Source: Wenzhouxiangella sp. XN201 (lineage in GTDB: Bacteria > Pseudomonadota > Gammaproteobacteria > Xanthomonadales > Wenzhouxiangellaceae). From it: 64,000 bases of DNA. The translations under genes were made by a program, and so were the position numbers. Shown here piece after piece: positions 48,438-56,305 of this stretch. The notes beneath the pieces were generated by a model that ran no database searches, was not told the DNA's origin, and was given only the letters and a program-made list of their open reading frames with translations. The stretch is from contig NZ_JAAIVI010000020.1 of the NCBI RefSeq assembly GCF_011008905.1, positions 248,001 through 312,000 of the forward strand. Direction: 5' to 3'. Position 1 is the stretch's first letter. Each line of letters begins with the position of its first letter.

Positions 48438-49393
48438 GGCTGGCCCGCCCGCGGGTCGGCCAGCCGCCCGAGCAGGTCGGCGAAGGTCAGGGCCAGCACG
48501 AACAGAACGGCGCTGAAACTGACCACGGCCATCAGGACCGGCTGGTCGCCGGAAAGAATCGCCTGGTAGGTGATCCGCCCGACACCCGGTATGCCGAAAT
48601 GACTTTCGATGATCAGGCTGCCCGAGATCAGGATCAGCGGGACCGCAAACACGATGCGGGTCAGGATTGGCAATGCGGCGGCGCGCAGCACGTAGGACGA
48701 GAGGATGCGGCCCGGACCGAAACCATAGGCGCGCGCCGTACGCACCGGAGCGTCAGCCAATCGCTCCCGCAAGACTGCGCGGAAGAAACGCAGGTTGTAT
48801 CCGAAATTGGCGACCACGATGGCCAGTGTCGGCACGGCCACGTGCTGCAGATAGTCAGCCGCACCGCCGACTTGCCAGCCGCGCACCGGGAACCAGCCCA
48901 GCCACACGCCGAAGACTAGCTGAACGGCAATGACCGTGATGACCAGCGACAGGCTCATGCCGAGCGCCGAGGCCAGGTCGCAGAACCGATCGACAAAGCC
49001 ACCGGGCCGCCACGCGGCGCGCAGGGCCAGCGCCAGTGCGATGGCGATGCCGAGCACGAAACCGGGCAGCAGCAGGGCGAGCGAAACCGGCACGGTTCGC
49101 TCGAGCAGACTGTAGACGGGTTCGCCGCTGGCCTGGGAATGACCCAGGTCGAATCGGGCCAGATCGCCCAGGTAATGCAGGTAGCGCAGCGCAAAGGGCC
49201 GGTCGTAGCCGAGCTGCTGACGGACCTGCTCGATCTGCTCCGGCGAGGGGTTGCGGCCGAGCAGTTCCCAGGTCTGCTCCGGCCCGAAATGGACCGTCAG
49301 GGTGAAACTGATCACGGTCACGCCCAGCAGCAGGGGCACGGCGCCCAGCAGTCGCCGCAACAGCCAGGCGCCGGTGCTGTGCGTCTCGCTCAT
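48434..49393 (-). CDS. Peptide-type ABC transporter permease (OppB/DppB-like)
   Basis: The 319-residue permease has the OppB layout: helix 1 (LLGAVPLLLGVTVISFTLTV), the FGPEQTWELLGRNPSPEQIE periplasmic loop, ALRYLHYLGDLARFDLGHSQ and the C-terminal LIIESHFGIPGVGRITYQAI followed by DQPVLMAVVSFSAVLFVLAL. With the OppC-like partner it forms the channel for a dipeptide, oligopeptide or nickel-chelate importer. It overlaps the solute-binding-protein gene by 4 bp. Confidence 0.92.
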   Translation of the reverse strand: MSETHSTGAWLLRRLLGAVPLLLGVTVISFTLTVHFGPEQTWELLGRNPSPEQIEQVRQQLGYDRPFALRYLHYLGDLARFDLGHSQASGEPVYSLLERTVPVSLALLLPGFVLGIAIALALALRAAWRPGGFVDRFCDLASALGMSLSLVITVIAVQLVFGVWLGWFPVRGWQVGGAADYLQHVAVPTLAIVVANFGYNLRFFRAVLRERLADAPVRTARAYGFGPGRILSSYVLRAAALPILTRIVFAVPLILISGSLIIESHFGIPGVGRITYQAILSGDQPVLMAVVSFSAVLFVLALTFADLLGRLADPRAGQP

Positions 49394-51132
49394 TGCGCCT
49401 TGTCCTGCACGGTCACAAAGCGCAGGAAGCCGCCGCCGCCCATTTCACGATCCGGCCACATCACGACCTGGCGCTTCCACAAGTGCAGGCGGGTACGTGC
49501 CAGGGAACCGATCAGCACGCAGTCGTCGATGACCATGTCGTTGAGTTGCCGGTACAGCCGGGTGCGTTCAGGACCGGCGGGCAGGGTCGCGGCTTGTTCG
49601 AACAGACGATCGTATTCGTCGTTGGCGTAATTGAAGCTGTTGGCCCCGGGCGCGGCGTTGGGACCGTAGAACAGTTGCAGACTGTACTGGGCGTCGGGAT
49701 AGGCCAGCGTCCAGCCGAGCAGGAACAGGTCGAGCTCGCGCTGGCCGATGGCGCGAAAGTATTCGCCGAAGCTGGCGAAGCTGCGCGAGCTCAGTCTGTC
49801 GGCGGGAAAGCCGATGGCCTGCATCCAGGCCCGGAACTGCTCGAACATCTGGCGCTGGTGGACGCTGGACTCGAGGCCATAGACCAGGGACGGGAGCGAT
49901 TCCGGCTGCCAGCCTTGCTCGGCCAGGCGTCGGCGCGCGCGCTGCGGATCATGGGCGAGTGATTCACGCGAGCGTTGCGGATCGTATGCCGCCAGCATGG
50001 GGGGGATGACCCCTGGGAAGGTCTGCCCGAGGCCATGGTAGAAGGACCTCTTGCGTTGATCCCAGTCGAAGGCGTCGCGCATGGCGCAGCGCAGGGCGCG
50101 ATTGCGATCAGCGCGCTGCGAGTCGGGATGGTGGCCGATCTCGGGGTTGGCCATGTTGAAACCGTAGAAGACGAAGCCGGCCTCCGGTTCGGCCAGGGTG
50201 TGGTAGCGCGCGGTGATTTCATCTTCGAAGCGCAGCGGCTCGCGTTCGGCCAGAACACGGTCGGCCAGTTCAGGCGGCACCATTACCGTATCGACACCGC
50301 CGTTCGAGGCGAAGCTGCTCCAGCGTGCCGTCGGTTCGTTGATGAAGTGAATCTCGAGGCGGTCAATGAAGGGTGGCGATTTCCCGTCGATGGCTTCCAG
50401 GCCGTAGCCATCATGCCGCGCCGGATCGAAGCCTTCCGCCGTGAGGTCTACCGGACTCTGCCGGTAGGACTCACTGGGCACCAGCACGGCCATGGTCTCG
50501 TCGAAGCGGGTCAGGCGAAAAGGGCCGGAGCCGACCGGATGGATGCCGAATTCCCGGCCGTAGTGCGCCACCGCCTCGTGCGGAACGACAGCCGAAAGGG
50601 CCATGGCCAGCGTATGCGTGAATTGCGGGTAGGGCTCGCTCAACTCGAAGCGCAGGGTGTGGGTGTCCTCGGCCGTCATCGATTCGATTCGGTCTTCCCA
50701 CAGCCAGGCCCCGCGCGAGCGGGTTTCGGACCGGAAGTGTCGCTCGAGAGAGTAGATGACGTCGTCGGCTTCGACCGCACGTCCGATTCCGTCTGGAAAT
50801 GCCGGGTCGTCGGCGAAGCGCGCATCGGACCGCAGCCGAATGGTGTAGACCCGGCCGTCGTCGGATACCTCGGGCATGTCGGCCGCGAGATTGGGCGTCA
50901 GTTCCCAGGGTCGGGTCAGATATTTGTAGCGATAGAGGGTGTCGTAGAGATTGTTGACCAGGGTGGCGGCATAGACGTTGTCGGCGTGCGCCGGATCGAG
51001 GCTGGCCGGCGCGCCGTCGAGGGCATGACGATAGGTGCGAGCCGGCTGATCCGTCCCCGAGTCTAGCTGCTGGCAGCCGGGCAAGAGCATCACGGCCAGT
51101 CCGAGCAGGCAGGCAAATCGCGCTGGCAACAT
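49390..51132 (-). CDS. Extracellular solute-binding lipoprotein, family 5
   Basis: The 580-residue lipoprotein (lipobox LLPGC, Cys20) is a cluster-C binding protein of the peptide/nickel group. LDPAHADNVYAATLVNNLYD, the DGRVYTIRLRSDARFAD segment and VGSGPFRLTRFDETMAVLVP are typical, as is LDLFLLGWTLAYPDAQYSLQ near the C-terminus. It is the first gene of the leftward operon, followed by the two permeases. AGGGG precedes ATG 51132 (read leftward). The ligand cannot be inferred from sequence. Confidence 0.92.
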   Translation of the reverse strand: MLPARFACLLGLAVMLLPGCQQLDSGTDQPARTYRHALDGAPASLDPAHADNVYAATLVNNLYDTLYRYKYLTRPWELTPNLAADMPEVSDDGRVYTIRLRSDARFADDPAFPDGIGRAVEADDVIYSLERHFRSETRSRGAWLWEDRIESMTAEDTHTLRFELSEPYPQFTHTLAMALSAVVPHEAVAHYGREFGIHPVGSGPFRLTRFDETMAVLVPSESYRQSPVDLTAEGFDPARHDGYGLEAIDGKSPPFIDRLEIHFINEPTARWSSFASNGGVDTVMVPPELADRVLAEREPLRFEDEITARYHTLAEPEAGFVFYGFNMANPEIGHHPDSQRADRNRALRCAMRDAFDWDQRKRSFYHGLGQTFPGVIPPMLAAYDPQRSRESLAHDPQRARRRLAEQGWQPESLPSLVYGLESSVHQRQMFEQFRAWMQAIGFPADRLSSRSFASFGEYFRAIGQRELDLFLLGWTLAYPDAQYSLQLFYGPNAAPGANSFNYANDEYDRLFEQAATLPAGPERTRLYRQLNDMVIDDCVLIGSLARTRLHLWKRQVVMWPDREMGGGGFLRFVTVQDKAQ

Positions 51133-51245
51133 CAAGCATCCCCTCTGGATCGGGTACCGGCCGGGCCGGCTCGCCGCCCACCCTATCGGATTTTTCGTTT
51201 GTCTCACAAGTCCCTCTCGCCGACCAGATTACACAAAAAAAGTGC

Positions 51246-51274
51246 TTGCAATCTGAATAAAATGCCGATATTGT
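51246..51274 (+). promoter_or_regulatory. Candidate promoter for the EAL/DUF6502/repeat-protein operon
   Basis: TTGCAA (51246-51251) and TATTGT (51269-51274) are separated by 17 bp in an AT-rich patch 44 bp before the EAL-gene ATG. The divergent SBP gene starts 113 bp to the left. A CAC-A7-GTG symmetry lies just upstream and could be an operator. Confidence 0.5.
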
Positions 51275-51317
51275 CATTCTACAAAAATGGCAAACGACGA
51301 AAATGAGGAATCCTGCC

Positions 51318-52064
51318 ATGGATGCCCAAGTTCTAAAAACCAGCTCCCTGCAGGCGACCGGCGAGTTCTGCTCGTTCGCGGTTCACCAGATTCATGCGCT
51401 GACACCCGGCCAGGACGGTTTCGGCGCGGATCGCCCCTGGTACGAGGCGCTGATTCGGCCGCAGGGTCCTCATCGGCACTGGTCGCCATCGGATTTCATC
51501 GACCGTCTCTACCTGGAGCGGCCCGCCCTCGAGACCGACCTGGAAGTACTCGATCGCATGGGCCAGTGGCTGCTCAATCAAGACCGGCCGGTGCGCGTGA
51601 GCATCAACACCCATCCACAGTCGCTCACCAGTCGCCGCTTCGTGGACCGTGTGCTGGCGTTGCAGGCGCGTGCACAAAGCGCTTCGCATTCGGTCTGCCT
51701 GGAATTGATCGAATTCGGGGTCAGCCGCGAGAAGCAAACGCTCGTTCGCAACGCCCAGGAACTGCGCCGGGCAGGGGTGCTGATCGCGTTGGACGATTTC
51801 GGCAGTCGGGTCAACTGTTTCGACCTGTGCGCGACCGGCATCGTCGATCTGCTCAAGATTCACATCAACTTCATCCGCAACGTTCATCGCGACCCGCACC
51901 AGCGGGCGATTGTTGAAAGCATCAACACGCTCGGGCGCGGGATTGGTGCCAGCGTTATCGCCGAGGGCGTGGAGCACGCTGAACAGGCAGAGGCGTTGCG
52001 CGGAATGGGGATCGAGTACGCACAGGGGTTCTTGTTTCAGAAGCCGCAATTGCTGGAGGTCTGA
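51318..52064 (+). CDS. Stand-alone EAL-domain protein
   Basis: The 248-residue protein is essentially one EAL domain. YEALIRP supplies EAL at residues 43-45; further motifs are VSINTHPQSL, CLELIEFGV, IALDDFGSRVNCFDLC, LLKIHINFIRN, VIAEGVEH and AQGFLFQKPQ. KIH replaces the usual KID at the metal/lysine strand and FGS-R replaces FGSGY, so activity may be weak or absent and it may act as a c-di-GMP receptor. ATG 51318 is preferred because GAGGAA lies 7 bases upstream. It is first in a three-gene run with a 2-bp gap to the DUF6502 gene. Confidence 0.85.
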   Translation: MDAQVLKTSSLQATGEFCSFAVHQIHALTPGQDGFGADRPWYEALIRPQGPHRHWSPSDFIDRLYLERPALETDLEVLDRMGQWLLNQDRPVRVSINTHPQSLTSRRFVDRVLALQARAQSASHSVCLELIEFGVSREKQTLVRNAQELRRAGVLIALDDFGSRVNCFDLCATGIVDLLKIHINFIRNVHRDPHQRAIVESINTLGRGIGASVIAEGVEHAEQAEALRGMGIEYAQGFLFQKPQLLEV

Positions 52065-52066
52065 AG

Positions 52067-52936
52067 ATGAGTCAGGCAGTAGTCCGACAAGAACAAAGTG
52101 AAGACATCAGTTGGCTAATCGAGGCGATGACTCGCATGGTCAGACCGATTGTGCGATTTGCCATCGGTCGCGTTTCCTGTAGCGCCTTGGTCCAGCTCGT
52201 TCGGGAAATTTATGTAGAGGAGGCCAGAGGCTATCTGCAAAAAGAAAATCCCGATCGTAAGGTCACCCGCTCCGCACTCGCCTTGCTATGCGGCATGGAT
52301 GGCCGTGCGATCAAGGCCTTCGAAGACAGCCCGGAACGTAACTACGCTGCGTCCGACGTGTGTTCGGAAGCTCATATTCTTGAGATGTGGAACAACGACG
52401 AGACCTTTCTCGATGACGGAGGCAACCCGGCTGAACTGTTGATCCATGGCCCTCAGGGCACTTTCCAGCGCTTGGTCAGCCGCGCGGCCGGTCGTGCCGT
52501 GACCCCTCAGACTGCACTCGATCGCCTGCTCGAAAGCGGCAACGTCGAGCTCACTGACAACGATACGCGGGTGCGTCTGATCGATCCATTTTACAAGCCC
52601 GTCAAGGAATCGGAGAAGACCGCAATCGAGGCAGGCAGCCTGGCCATTAATCGACTCGGTCGCGCGGTGGTTCACAACACCAGTCGCGTTCCCAGCACGC
52701 AGCCGACCTGGCTGCAACAGGATCGCTGGTCCTTTCGTATCCCCAAGGATCGCCTCGACATCATTCGAACCGAGGTCCGGACGATTCTCGAGCGACACAT
52801 CATTGAAATGGAGCAATACCTTGAATCCGAGGAGAAAAGGCCATCAGAGGACTCGGAGCATTCCGTTGGTATCGGCTGGTACTACTGGGAGGAGTCCTCT
52901 CCGACAGACGTCCGGTCACCGGGAAATATGTCATAA
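52067..52936 (+). CDS. DUF6502 family protein
   Basis: The 289-residue soluble protein starts with a helical region of the DUF6502 type (AMTRMVRPIVRFAIGRVSCS, LVREIYVEEARGYLQKENPD) followed by a helix-turn-helix-like segment (KVTRSALALLCGMDGRAIKA). A later SLAINRLGRAVVHNT segment leads to a C-terminal helical part with RTEVRTILERHIIEMEQYLE. These features suggest a DNA-binding regulator, which is inference; no function is established for the family. It sits between the EAL gene and the repeat-protein gene with gaps of 2 and 36 bp. Confidence 0.75.
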   Translation: MSQAVVRQEQSEDISWLIEAMTRMVRPIVRFAIGRVSCSALVQLVREIYVEEARGYLQKENPDRKVTRSALALLCGMDGRAIKAFEDSPERNYAASDVCSEAHILEMWNNDETFLDDGGNPAELLIHGPQGTFQRLVSRAAGRAVTPQTALDRLLESGNVELTDNDTRVRLIDPFYKPVKESEKTAIEAGSLAINRLGRAVVHNTSRVPSTQPTWLQQDRWSFRIPKDRLDIIRTEVRTILERHIIEMEQYLESEEKRPSEDSEHSVGIGWYYWEESSPTDVRSPGNMS

Positions 52937-52972
52937 ACAAACTTCATTAAGAGAGAGTAAGGAGCACACATA

Positions 52973-53809
52973 ATGTTCAATTTAATCGAAAAGTCGGGAA
53001 CGGGTATCGAGAAGAGCGGTACGGGTATCGAGAAGAGCGGTACGGGTATCGAAAAGAGTGGGACCGGCATGGCCCGTGGTCGCTGGCACGTGACCACCCT
53101 GTTGGCGGCCGCGTTGTTTGCGGCTCCAGCCCTTGCCAGCGATCCCGAGGTTCTGGTAACGGCCGGCGACGAACAGATCTTGGTCTCCGTGCATACCGAG
53201 CAGGGAATCCTGGTAGGTCGGGGTGCCATTCTGGACGACTCCGGTTACTTTCAGGTCGCACTCTACTCCGCCGTGGGCCCCTCAGGATCTGGTGCCATCC
53301 TCCAGCCAATGGTCGCCGGTTCGGGCAGCGGCAAGGAAGTGGCCGGTTCCGGCAGCGGTAAGGAAGTAGCCGGGTCGGGTAGCGGCAAGGAAGTGGCCGG
53401 CTCAGGCAGTGGTAAGGAAGTGGCCGGTTCGGGCAGTGGTAAGGAAGTAGCCGGGTCGGGCAGCGGCAAGGAAGTTGCCGGGTCGGGCAGTGGCAAGGAA
53501 GTTGCTGGTTCGGGCAGCGGCAAGGACGTGGCCGGCTCTGGCAGTGGTTCGGCGGGCGAGAGCTGTGTGTCCGATTTTGGACTCGAAGTAGCTGGTTCCG
53601 GTAGTGGTTCGGCTACCGAGGGTGCCCCGTGCGCTGCTGCATGGGGGGTTGCCGAAGTTGTCGTGGATGAGAACGGTGCGCATGTCGTCGTTCACCAGAT
53701 CGACAATGCTGGCATGAATGAATTCCTGGTGGCATTCCTGCCTGGGTCGGGCGGTTCTTCAGCCGACGATGAGTGGGAAAGCGATCGTGGTTTCGTCCTG
53801 ACTCCGTAA
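52973..53809 (+). CDS. Exported double-repeat protein (KSGTG and GSGSGKEV repeats)
   Basis: The 278-residue product opens with four 7-residue repeats of IEKSGTG (residues 5-32). A hydrophobic signal-like segment follows (HVTTLLAAALFAAPALA), then a short globular part (EVLVTAGDEQILVSVHTEQG). Nine 9-residue AGSGSGKEV-type units are encoded by 53315-53557. The acidic C-terminal domain holds two Cys (GESC, GAPC) and ends VAFLPGSGGSSADD. GGAG 8 bases before ATG 52973 supports translation of the N-terminal repeats, so the signal peptide is preceded by a 33-residue extension. An internal ATG (MARGRWHV) would give an ordinary signal peptide. Function unknown. Confidence 0.8.
   Translation: MFNLIEKSGTGIEKSGTGIEKSGTGIEKSGTGMARGRWHVTTLLAAALFAAPALASDPEVLVTAGDEQILVSVHTEQGILVGRGAILDDSGYFQVALYSAVGPSGSGAILQPMVAGSGSGKEVAGSGSGKEVAGSGSGKEVAGSGSGKEVAGSGSGKEVAGSGSGKEVAGSGSGKEVAGSGSGKDVAGSGSGSAGESCVSDFGLEVAGSGSGSATEGAPCAAAWGVAEVVVDENGAHVVVHQIDNAGMNEFLVAFLPGSGGSSADDEWESDRGFVLTP
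52986..53069. repeat. 21-bp tandem repeats coding IEKSGTG
   Basis: Four near-identical 21-bp units (of the form ATCGAGAAGAGCGGTACGGG) lie in frame. Variation is mostly synonymous, which indicates selection on the peptide. Confidence 0.85.
53315..53557. repeat. 27-bp tandem repeats coding AGSGSGKEV
   Basis: Nine in-frame 27-bp units begin GCCGG(T/C/G)TC(G/A/C)GG. Seven encode KEV, one KDV and the ninth diverges into SAGE. Third-position differences (ggc/ggt, agc/agt, gtg/gta/gtt) are nearly all synonymous. Confidence 0.9.
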
Positions 53810-53851
53810 GCGGGGTCTGAAGACACAGGTTGACTTGACCAATGGGCGCTT

Positions 53852-53882
53852 GAATCGTCGTCTCCCCTTCCCGCGACGATTC
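53852..53882. terminator. Hairpin downstream of the repeat-protein gene
   Basis: A 9-bp perfect stem GAATCGTCG/CGACGATTC with a 13-base pyrimidine-rich loop lies between the stop codon and the terminator that follows. It may protect the 3' end of the mRNA. Confidence 0.45.
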
Positions 53883-53896
53883 ATGCGTTGTTGGCT

Positions 53897-53920
53897 GCCC
53901 CGGCCCTGCCGGGGCTTTTT
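53897..53920 (+). terminator. Intrinsic terminator of the EAL/DUF6502/repeat operon
   Basis: An 8-bp GC stem (GCCCCGGC/GCCGGGGC) with a 3-base loop is followed by TTTTT. It lies 87 bp after the stop codon and just before the convergent SirB2 gene. Confidence 0.9.
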
Positions 53921-53947
53921 AATGGTGTTCGGGATACTCTGAACAAA

Positions 53948-54310
53948 CTACAGTGGTTTATGCAGTGCCAGCGCAGCAATCGAGAGGAAGACGGCCAGTG
54001 CGGCCAGGTAGAGCCAGACGGCCCGGGTCTGCTGCATGGACCTGAAGGCCATCATGCCCAGGAGGATGTACGCGACGACCAGCATGAGCTTGAGGCCCAG
54101 CCAGGACAGCAGCGGCCAGCCGACGATGACCCACAGTGTCACGCCGGAGGCAAGCAGCAGGGTGTCGATGACGTGCGGAGCGACCTTCAGCAACCGGTGC
54201 TCGAGGGCGCGATTGAGCACCAGGCGCACGAAGCCACGCAGTGCGAAGCCCAGGCCGCTGAGCAGGGCCAGCAGGATATGGGCGTACTTGATCGGCAGGT
54301 AGTATTCCAT
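53948..54310 (-). CDS. SirB2-family membrane protein
   Basis: The 120-residue protein begins MEYYLPIKYAHILLALLSGL and has four hydrophobic helices (GVTLWVIVGWPLLSWLGLKL, LMLVVAYILLGMMAFR and [20 protein letters not shown] among them), matching SirB2. RFVRLVLNR-like basic turns lie between helices 1 and 2. SirB2 homologues are of unknown function. ATG 54308-54310 was chosen, as a longer in-frame extension would overlap the divergent CoA-transferase gene. Confidence 0.85.
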   Translation of the reverse strand: MEYYLPIKYAHILLALLSGLGFALRGFVRLVLNRALEHRLLKVAPHVIDTLLLASGVTLWVIVGWPLLSWLGLKLMLVVAYILLGMMAFRSMQQTRAVWLYLAALAVFLSIAALALHKPL

Positions 54311-54406
54311 GGGGTCGATCGGCCGGGTTGGAGAGTTCGGTCCGCATTCTAGTCGCAACGGCGCGTCGGCGTTTGGTGGTAACTTGAAGCATCGCGCCTG
54401 AAAAGG

Positions 54407-56305
54407 ATGATGACCGTGGCAACGCAGCCGGACTCCACGCTTGAAGCCGTAATCGACAGCATAGTCGAGCGCATCGGCCGCCAACTGGTCGTGGGGCTGC
54501 CGCTCGGACTGGGCAAGCCCAACCGCCTGATCAATGCGCTCTATCACCGTGCCTGCGAGGATTCAGAGCTTGATCTGCAGATCGTCACGGCCTTGTCGCT
54601 GGACGTGCCCCAGCCCGGGCACTGGCTGGAGGGGCGATTGATGGATCCGATCGTCGAGCGGCTGTTCGGACGTGACTATCCGCGCCTGGACTACCTCGAC
54701 GACCTCCGAGCCGGGCGCGTGCCCGACAATATCCGCATTACCGAATTCTACTTTCAGTCCGGTGCGGCACTGGGTCAATCCATAATGCAGCGCCGCTACG
54801 TTTCCTCGAATTACACCCACGTGGCGCGCGATCTCGTCGATCGCGGCGTGAACGTGGTCATGCAGTTGGTTTCCGCCCCGGTCGATGGGCGCTACAGCCT
54901 GTCGTGCAACCCGGACGTGACCCTGGACCTGGTCGGGCGACTGCGCACCCAGGCCGACTGGCCCTGGATGACAGTGGCGCAGGTGCATCCGGACCTGCCC
55001 TTCATGCACGGCGACGCCGTGGTCGACCCGGAATTCTTCGATGAGATTATCGAGGCTGACCCGGATCAGCGCCTGTTCGGCCTGCCCCGCACTCCGGTGT
55101 CATTGCAGGATCATGCGGTGGGCCTGCACGCCTCTCGCCTGGTAGCCGACGGTGGCACCCTGCAGATCGGGATCGGTTCGCTGTCGGATGCGCTGGTCAA
55201 TGCGTTGATCTATCGCCAGCATCACAACCGGGCCTGGCGACAGCTGGTCGATCTGCTGGGAAAGCAGCGGCAGACCATCGAGGAACACCAGCCCTTCGAG
55301 GCGGGGCTCTACGGCGCCAGCGAGATGTTCATGGATGGGTTCATGCACCTCTACCGCGCCGGAATTCTCAAGCGTGAAGTCTTCGATGACCTCGATCTGC
55401 AGCAGCGCGTCAATGCCGGCGAGCACATCGAACAGGCCGGCAGCGGGGCGATCATGGACGGCGGTTTCTTCCTCGGATCCGGCGAATTCTACGAGTTTCT
55501 CAGCAAGCTGGATGCGCGCGAGCGACCGCGATTCCGCATGCACGGCGTGGGTCGCATCAATCAGCTCTACGGTGGTACGGAAACACTCGAACTGGCCCAA
55601 CGCCGACATGCCCGTTTCATCAACACATGCATGATGGTCACTGCAACGGGCGCAGCAGTTTCCGATGCGCTGGCCGACCACCAGGTCGTCTCCGGCGTGG
55701 GCGGTCAGTACAACTTCGTCGCCATGGCGCATGCCATGGACGACGGCCGCTCGATCCTGCTGCTGCGCTCGACCCGCACCGGTAGTGACGGCGAGCGTAC
55801 TTCCAACATCGTCTGGGAGTATCCGCACACCACCATTCCGCGCCATCTTCGCGACATCGTCGTGACCGAATACGGCGTGGCCGATTTGCGTGGCTGCACC
55901 GATGAGGAATGCATCCAGGCCCTGGTCGGCATCATGGATGTCGACTTCCAGGACGATCTGGTCGACCAGGCGAAGCAGGCCGGCAAGCTCGATCCGGAAT
56001 GGCAGGTGCCCGATTCGGCGCGGCGCAACACGCCGGATCACCTGGCGCAGTCGTTCGAAGCCCTGCGCGATGATTTCCCCGAGTACCCCATGGGCAGTGA
56101 CTTCACCGATATCGAGGAGCGCCTGATTCCTGCCCTGCAGCGACTGAAACGGCTTTCGGCAAGCAAGGCTCGGTTGGTGCGCGCGCTATTTCGTGGCCGG
56201 CCCGGCGATCATGTCGAGGCGCTCGCGCGGCTGGGGCTGGCCGAACCGGCAACGCTGCGCGAGCGGGCCTACGCGCGCCTGGTCGCCGCGATGCTGGACG
56301 AGTGA
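54407..56305 (+). CDS. Acetyl-CoA hydrolase/transferase family protein
   Basis: The 632-residue protein has two CoA-transferase halves. The first runs from about LVVGLPLGLGKPNRLINALY to GDAVVDPEFF. The second has GGTLQIGIGSLSDALVNALI, the glycine loop VVSGVGGQYNFVAMAHAMDD and the DIVVTEYGVADLRGCT C-terminal motif of the CAT1/4-hydroxybutyrate CoA-transferase group. A C-terminal helical extension (LQRLKRLSASKARLVRALF) follows. It probably moves CoA between short-chain acids; the substrate is unknown. Its 3' end overlaps the convergent hydrolase gene by 37 bp. Confidence 0.88.
   Translation: MMTVATQPDSTLEAVIDSIVERIGRQLVVGLPLGLGKPNRLINALYHRACEDSELDLQIVTALSLDVPQPGHWLEGRLMDPIVERLFGRDYPRLDYLDDLRAGRVPDNIRITEFYFQSGAALGQSIMQRRYVSSNYTHVARDLVDRGVNVVMQLVSAPVDGRYSLSCNPDVTLDLVGRLRTQADWPWMTVAQVHPDLPFMHGDAVVDPEFFDEIIEADPDQRLFGLPRTPVSLQDHAVGLHASRLVADGGTLQIGIGSLSDALVNALIYRQHHNRAWRQLVDLLGKQRQTIEEHQPFEAGLYGASEMFMDGFMHLYRAGILKREVFDDLDLQQRVNAGEHIEQAGSGAIMDGGFFLGSGEFYEFLSKLDARERPRFRMHGVGRINQLYGGTETLELAQRRHARFINTCMMVTATGAAVSDALADHQVVSGVGGQYNFVAMAHAMDDGRSILLLRSTRTGSDGERTSNIVWEYPHTTIPRHLRDIVVTEYGVADLRGCTDEECIQALVGIMDVDFQDDLVDQAKQAGKLDPEWQVPDSARRNTPDHLAQSFEALRDDFPEYPMGSDFTDIEERLIPALQRLKRLSASKARLVRALFRGRPGDHVEALARLGLAEPATLRERAYARLVAAMLDE

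Noticed and set aside
53315-53557. Regular 27-bp repeats that might be taken for a CRISPR array
   Set aside because: The units are contiguous without spacers, in frame, and vary synonymously within a coding gene. No cas gene is present.
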